A DNA stretch of 9,689 nt, taken from NCBI GenBank assembly GCA_964618405.1, contig CAZUAY010000151.1, forward strand, positions 1 through 9,689, read 5' to 3'. The translations under genes and the position numbers were made by a program. Below the pieces are notes generated by a model that was not told where the DNA came from, did no database searches, and saw only the letters and a list, made by a program, of their open reading frames with translations. Shown here in pieces: positions 5,553-9,689 of this stretch; positions within the stretch are counted from its first letter, which is position 1, and the number at the start of each line of letters is the position of its first letter. Source of the stretch: JBBQIY01 sp964618405. GTDB taxonomy: Bacteria > Verrucomicrobiota > Kiritimatiellia > RFP12 > UBA3636.

Positions 5553-6551
5553 ATGCATATATCTTTCGCGGATTCTTTTATCGATCCTAAAACGGGAGAG
5601 CTTTTAGTATTAGAAGTAACAGAAAGAAACGATGATTTCATCGAAAAAGGGTTTCTGAAATCGAGTACAAACCAATACCCGATTGTAAACGGAATACCGC
5701 GGTTTGTTGACTTCGAATTAACAAATTACTCTAAAAGTTTTGGGTACCAATGGCACAAGTGGCCTCGAGTGCAATTTGAATCCGATAATATCGGCAAACC
5801 CATGGAGGGCCATACGAGGAAGATGTGGGAAAGAATCACCGGAGTCAATGACAGTGAGATTGAGCTTAAAGGTCAGACAGTTGTTGATATTGGTTGTGGT
5901 GCCGGTCGTTTCATTGATGTAGCCCGTTCTAAAGGAGCTCGTGTGATCGGAGTTGATTATAGTAATGCGGTAGAGGTTGCTCAAAATAATTTCAAAAATG
6001 ATCCTGACGTTTGTATCTGCCAAGCGGATGCTCTAAACCTTCCATTAAAATCAGCTATAGCTGATGGGATATTCACCATAGGCGTGTTACATCATACGCC
6101 TAGTCCAGAACAAGGAATAAACCAAGCATGGCGAATTTTACGTGAGGAAGGCTGGTTTGCAGTGTGTGTCTATGGGAAAGGAGGGTATTACGACTTTTCT
6201 ATGGTCCAGTTATGGCGCAGATTATTTAAGATGCTTTGGCCTGTTCTCGGACATTATCCCCCCTTGTTGTATACTTATTTTACAGTGTTTTTGTTCAGGC
6301 CACTGGCGATTTTGATACCACCACTTGGAAAGGCAATACGGCTGTTTTTTCCATTTGCACTACTCCCAGATCGTAACTGGTCATTGTTAGATACGTTTGA
6401 CAGTGTTACTCCATCGTATCAGTCTGCTCACGAAAGCTATGAGGTGTTCTCGTGGCTGAAAAAAACGGGATTTTCGGACGTAGAACCTACAAACTGGGGG
6501 TTTACGTCTTATAAAGGAATTAAAAGGGAGCGGCCCACGCATGCTCAATAA
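5553..6551 (+). CDS. SAM-dependent class I methyltransferase
   Basis: A 332-residue protein. Residues 10-52 end in YPIVNGIPRFVD, the signature close of the small Trm112-like N-terminal domain often fused to sugar or lipid methyltransferases, but the zinc-binding cysteines common in that domain are absent. A class I Rossmann domain follows. Motif I is VVDIGCGAGRF (110-120), Asp135 in VIGVDYS should bind the ribose hydroxyls of SAM, ADA lies at 158-160, and GVLHHTP (177-183) resembles the UbiE/Methyltransf_11 type. Residues 225-275 are hydrophobic and may lie on the membrane. The ATG at 5553 is chosen because AAGGAG sits 7 bases upstream; the longer in-frame extension from GTG at 5460 adds residues unlike the family. 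It probably methylates a sugar or the end of the glycan, but the substrate is unknown. Confidence 0.85.
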   Translation: MHISFADSFIDPKTGELLVLEVTERNDDFIEKGFLKSSTNQYPIVNGIPRFVDFELTNYSKSFGYQWHKWPRVQFESDNIGKPMEGHTRKMWERITGVNDSEIELKGQTVVDIGCGAGRFIDVARSKGARVIGVDYSNAVEVAQNNFKNDPDVCICQADALNLPLKSAIADGIFTIGVLHHTPSPEQGINQAWRILREEGWFAVCVYGKGGYYDFSMVQLWRRLFKMLWPVLGHYPPLLYTYFTVFLFRPLAILIPPLGKAIRLFFPFALLPDRNWSLLDTFDSVTPSYQSAHESYEVFSWLKKTGFSDVEPTNWGFTSYKGIKRERPTHAQ

Positions 6552-6609
6552 TACGCTCGACTAGACGGCGATTTCCTTGTGCCCTATTCGCGTCTGTCGT
6601 TTAATTATT

Positions 6610-7875
6610 ATGAGAATTGTTCAAATAAATCAGCAAGATATAGGAGGGGGAGGATTTATCGTTCCTTTTCGATTGCACCAAGCTTTTCGCCGGCTTGGGC
6701 ATGAATCCTACTTGGTGGTGATCAGTAAATTATCCAGCGATCCCTACGTTGTCTCTTTGATCCGGCCAAATTTAATGGCTAAAGTACTGTGGCGAGTTTT
6801 CGACGTTTGTAACTCGTTTGAGTTGATGCGGTATCGTCGAAAACCATGTTACGGATGGGTCAATCACAATGTGTTGACATGGGCGCCAGCTATCATTAAT
6901 CGATTGAAGCCGGATGTCATCGACCTGAACTTTTTCAACTGCATGCTGGGCAGTTCGCAGGTGGCCAAATTAAAGGTTCCGCTCTTTTGGACGTTTCACG
7001 ACATGAGTCCTTTTACGGGTGGCTGTCATTGTACACCCACGTGTATTCGATACCGAGATGGCTGTGGGAAATGCCCAGAACTTGGCTCTGACGTCGAGAA
7101 CGACATTTCGCGACGTGAGCATCAGAAAAGACGTCGGATTTGGTCAAATAAGATTATAGGGATCGCGCAAAGCCGTTGGCTCGAAAAGGAGGCTAAATCA
7201 AGTTCACTCTGTCAGGATCAACAGCTCGAAATGATTCATAACGGTGTTCCTCTTGATGTATTCAGTCCCAGCTTGCGTGATTCGGCTCGTCGCCAGTTTG
7301 GTTTCATAAACAATAAATTTTATGTTTTGGCGGGATCTGCTGCAAATGCCAATCCGTTGAAAGGGATGAAATTTGTAAAGGAAGCCGCCAAAATACTAGG
7401 AGCTCAGTATGCTAAAAAAGTTGTGTTTGTCACGTTTGGTGCAACGCCTTCTGATATTCAGGGTGTCGAGCTTCTCCACATGGGGTATTTGAACACGGAT
7501 GCTGCACTCGCTGATCTTTATGCTGCGTGTGATGTTTATGTGTTGCCGACGTTGCTGGATAGTTTGCCAACCACGCTGATCGAATCGATAGCGTGTGGTA
7601 CGCCCGCTATCACGTTCGACATCGGAGGGTGTGTCGACATCATTGAAAATGGGGTGAACGGATTTGTCGTGCGTGACCATACAGGCTTGGCCATCGCGAC
7701 TCACATCGAACAATTTATTCGGATGCCCAGCCATGCGGTTGAAGATTTCCGTAGGAGCGCACGACGTGTTGCGGAAGAAAAGTTTGACATCATGGACATG
7801 GCAGAGCGGTATCTTGAAATTTACCGTTCGGTCCCGAGATCGAAAGAGGCTTCTAAAAATGGAAAAACACGTTGA
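6610..7875 (+). CDS. GT4-family glycosyltransferase
   Basis: A 421-residue GT-B fold enzyme, cytoplasmic or membrane-associated, that should transfer a sugar from a nucleotide-sugar donor to the growing lipid-linked glycan. The N-terminal domain begins MRIVQINQQDIGGGG with the usual glycine loop. Residues 126-159 hold FWTFHDMSPFTGGCH and five cysteines (139, 141, 145, 152, 155) ending in CGKCPELGS, a block characteristic of a WcaC-like subgroup of exopolysaccharide glycosyltransferases. The donor-binding domain has NPLKGMKF, then YVLPTLLDSLPTTLIESIACGTP (about 310-332), containing the D/E-x7-E motif, and ENGVNGFVV. The start is set at ATG 6610, because the possible TTG 33 bases upstream adds residues unlike the family; no clear ribosome binding site is seen. 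The last 17 bases overlap the next gene. Donor and acceptor cannot be told. Confidence 0.88.
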   Translation: MRIVQINQQDIGGGGFIVPFRLHQAFRRLGHESYLVVISKLSSDPYVVSLIRPNLMAKVLWRVFDVCNSFELMRYRRKPCYGWVNHNVLTWAPAIINRLKPDVIDLNFFNCMLGSSQVAKLKVPLFWTFHDMSPFTGGCHCTPTCIRYRDGCGKCPELGSDVENDISRREHQKRRRIWSNKIIGIAQSRWLEKEAKSSSLCQDQQLEMIHNGVPLDVFSPSLRDSARRQFGFINNKFYVLAGSAANANPLKGMKFVKEAAKILGAQYAKKVVFVTFGATPSDIQGVELLHMGYLNTDAALADLYAACDVYVLPTLLDSLPTTLIESIACGTPAITFDIGGCVDIIENGVNGFVVRDHTGLAIATHIEQFIRMPSHAVEDFRRSARRVAEEKFDIMDMAERYLEIYRSVPRSKEASKNGKTR

Positions 7876-8980
7876 GCGAACATTAAAAGAAAAAGAGAGT
7901 GGCCATCGCCATTTTCTGCGTCGCGCCAGAGATGCGGCAATGGATCTGATGTGTTCCCGAATTCTTCCATCGAGAGGCCAGGAGGAGAATCTCTACGAGT
8001 GGCAGTCTACACCTCATTTGCACCTGCCCATTGATAGCGGATGGGAGGAATCAGTGTGCGATGCGTTCCGCATCAGCAACGCAATCGTCCAAGATGCATA
8101 CATTCGTCGTATCCAGGGGATCTCGGTGCTAGATGGAAGAAGTGGTTTTGTTGCCAGCGGTTTGAGAGTGGTAAGATCTTCGCTTCCGTATGACACCGAC
8201 GCCCTTATGCCCGACCCTACCTTACCTTTCAGATCTCTGTTGACATCCGCACGGTCTCCCGTCGAAAAAGCACTGAGCCTGCGTGATCCCTACGAACTAA
8301 ACTATTTCCATTTCTTCAACGATGTCATCGGAAAGTTCTTGCTCGCGCGCGAGCATCTTGACGCGCAAGACATTCAAACGCTCATCATTTCTAAGAATCT
8401 TAGCGAGCAACCTTGGTTCCTAGCTGTGCAACGGTTGCCCATGTTTCATGGGATGAAATGGCTGATTCAAAAACCAAAACAAACGCTTGTTTGCAGGGAT
8501 CTCATTGTGGCGAAGAGCCCGCCTCATCACATACCGTATTTTGAAAGGATAGTCGCAGAGGCCCATTCGCTTGTGCAAGGTCGAACGAGCCCGTATGGAA
8601 GGCATTTATTTCTGACAAGACGAACAGGAGTGCGGAATCAACGTATTCCATCGAACCAGGATGCACTAGAAGCTCTTCTTGTCCGCATGGGCTTCACGGC
8701 CTTGGATCCGGCAGAGCTCTCGTGGGAGGAACAAGTTCTCGCACTTCGGGATTGTGAGTTGCTGGTCGGTGTCCACGGCGCAGGGATGACAAACCTAATC
8801 TTTCGAGGGAGAGAACCGATGCATGTGGTCGAAATCTTTCCTCCGACAAAATCACCTCCTCACTACTACTGGCTGGCAATGTTGTTCGGTCACGACTATA
8901 AGCCGCTTGTTGCGCCTAAGGACTTTGAAGTGGATCTTGATCAGGTAGCCAAGGCCGTCGAAAGGTGTTTGGGGGTATGA
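7859..8980 (+). CDS. GT61-family glycosyltransferase (DUF563)
   Basis: A 373-residue protein. The recognisable core is NYFHFFNDVIGKFLLA (148-163), a GRHLFLTRR strand (247-255), and LVGVHGAGMTNLIF (302-315) followed by VVEIFPP (323-329), all features of the glycosyltransferase 61 family, known for xylosyl- and GlcNAc-transferases of plants and animals and for bacterial capsule proteins. The first 40 residues are basic and helical with no clear signal peptide, so a cytoplasmic, membrane-associated location is likely. The ATG at 7859 is selected over an upstream in-frame ATG at 7664 because the extra residues read as the GT4 gene in another frame, and GAGG (7846-7849) sits 9 bases before 7859. 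It overlaps the GT4 gene by 17 bp and its stop overlaps the next start as ATGA. The sugar transferred is unknown. Confidence 0.85.
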   Translation: MEKHVERTLKEKESGHRHFLRRARDAAMDLMCSRILPSRGQEENLYEWQSTPHLHLPIDSGWEESVCDAFRISNAIVQDAYIRRIQGISVLDGRSGFVASGLRVVRSSLPYDTDALMPDPTLPFRSLLTSARSPVEKALSLRDPYELNYFHFFNDVIGKFLLAREHLDAQDIQTLIISKNLSEQPWFLAVQRLPMFHGMKWLIQKPKQTLVCRDLIVAKSPPHHIPYFERIVAEAHSLVQGRTSPYGRHLFLTRRTGVRNQRIPSNQDALEALLVRMGFTALDPAELSWEEQVLALRDCELLVGVHGAGMTNLIFRGREPMHVVEIFPPTKSPPHYYWLAMLFGHDYKPLVAPKDFEVDLDQVAKAVERCLGV

Positions 8981-9689
8981 CTTCGAAACACTATATCATC
9001 CGCCTCTCCGGCGGCCTTGGAAACCAGATGTTTCAATACGCTTTCGGCCTCGCTCTCGAACGACGTGGTGCACGAGTCGAGTACGACTTGTCCTCCTTCG
9101 GCGCACGTCGTCTTCGAGATCAGACAGTACGTGAATTCGAGCTCCAGCGTGTATTTAATGTTCCGCTTCCACTTGCCGAAAGCCAGCGTGTTGACCAATG
9201 GTCGGATATGAACCCGAATTGGCTCAGCCGACTCCGTCGTCGGATCGCGGGGCGCAAGCGGACGCATATTTGCGAACACGATTTCGGAGGGTTTGATTTT
9301 CATCCGGAAGTTTGGGAAATTCCTTTCGGCTACCTAGACGGATATTGGCAGCACCTCGCCTATTTCAGCGGTGTGGAGGATGACATCCGTCAGGTCTTTA
9401 CTTTCTTGCCGTCCTTGGATTTGAGCCATTCGCAATGGTTGAATTCAATAGAGGCAACCGAATCGATTGCCGTTCATATACGACGTGGAGACTACCTGCT
9501 CAAGCCGGAAATCCACCCTCCACTTTCCGTTGGCTACTATTGTGCTGCCATCGATAAAGTTCAGGCAATAGTTGAGAAACCTGATTTTTTCGTTTTTTCC
9601 GACGACCTCGCATGGGCGAAGGCCAACCTCCCGATTCCAGATGCGAAGTTTGTCGAGGGCAATAACGCCGAAACGGCTTTTCGTGATAT
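8977..9689 (+). CDS. GT11 alpha-1,2-fucosyltransferase-like protein, cut by window end
   Basis: The frame opens at ATG 8977, overlapping the GT61 stop as ATGA, and runs unbroken for 237 codons to the window edge. The N-terminus reads YIIRLSGGLGNQMFQYAFG (residues 6-24), the hallmark start of the glycosyltransferase 11 family. HIRRGDY (167-173) is the conserved GDP-fucose-binding motif, and FVFSDD (205-210) is also family-typical. The family is about 290 residues, so roughly 50-60 are beyond the edge, including the usual SSFSWW segment. The enzyme should add L-fucose in alpha-1,2 linkage, usually to galactose, on the glycan. Base composition appears somewhat richer in G and C than the flippase and TupA genes. 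Coupling to GT61 suggests the two act in the same assembly. The family call is firm, the linkage less so. Confidence 0.92.
   Translation, partial: MTSKHYIIRLSGGLGNQMFQYAFGLALERRGARVEYDLSSFGARRLRDQTVREFELQRVFNVPLPLAESQRVDQWSDMNPNWLSRLRRRIAGRKRTHICEHDFGGFDFHPEVWEIPFGYLDGYWQHLAYFSGVEDDIRQVFTFLPSLDLSHSQWLNSIEATESIAVHIRRGDYLLKPEIHPPLSVGYYCAAIDKVQAIVEKPDFFVFSDDLAWAKANLPIPDAKFVEGNNAETAFRD

Noticed and set aside
6577..6609. TTG start extending the GT4 protein by 11 residues
   Set aside because: The extension lacks family character; MRIVQINQQD at 6610 is the typical GT4 beginning.
7664..7858. Upstream in-frame extension of the GT61 gene
   Set aside because: It lies wholly within the GT4 gene in another frame and its residues are unlike a GT61 N-terminus; the ATG at 7859 has a better placed ribosome binding site.

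Overview
The window looks like bacterial chromosome. Shine-Dalgarno motifs precede most genes, TGA is used as a stop, and several genes overlap or nearly touch. The organism cannot be named from the sequence. An OvoA-type enzyme, a Wzx-like flippase and a string of surface-polysaccharide enzymes suggest a Gram-negative, possibly aquatic or environmental bacterium. A palindrome resembling REP elements and an IS630-type transposase remnant mark the area as an accessory region.

Layout. Positions 1-1351 (minus strand) hold ovoA, the sulfoxide synthase of ovothiol biosynthesis. It loses its normal C-terminus at about position 60, and the last ~55 bases read on the plus strand like the beginning of ispH. 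Positions 1352-2122 hold the ovoA promoter, a gene-poor spacer with short tandem repeats, an 18-bp perfect inverted repeat, and an IS630-like transposase remnant behind an extended -10 promoter. A small conserved protein of unknown function follows (2123-2563), then about 400 bases of degraded or short reading frames.

From 2979 to the right edge all genes point rightward and form a surface-polysaccharide cluster (capsule, exopolysaccharide or O-antigen type): a Wzx-like flippase, a TupA-type ATP-grasp protein, a SAM-dependent methyltransferase, a GT4 glycosyltransferase, a GT61 glycosyltransferase, and a GT11 alpha-1,2-fucosyltransferase-like gene cut by the window end. The last three overlap (17 bp, then ATGA) and are probably co-translated. 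The spacer before the methyltransferase carries a good promoter candidate and a hairpin, so the cluster may have an internal transcription start. The inferred product is a repeat unit with fucose, possibly methylated and possibly carrying an amino-acid or peptide substituent, assembled on a lipid carrier and flipped across the inner membrane.

No new defence system, CRISPR array, tRNA or rRNA is visible. The most notable items are the ovoA/ispH junction at the left edge, the REP-like palindrome with its 7-bp tandem repeat, and the combination of TupA, GT61 and GT11 enzymes in one polysaccharide cluster.
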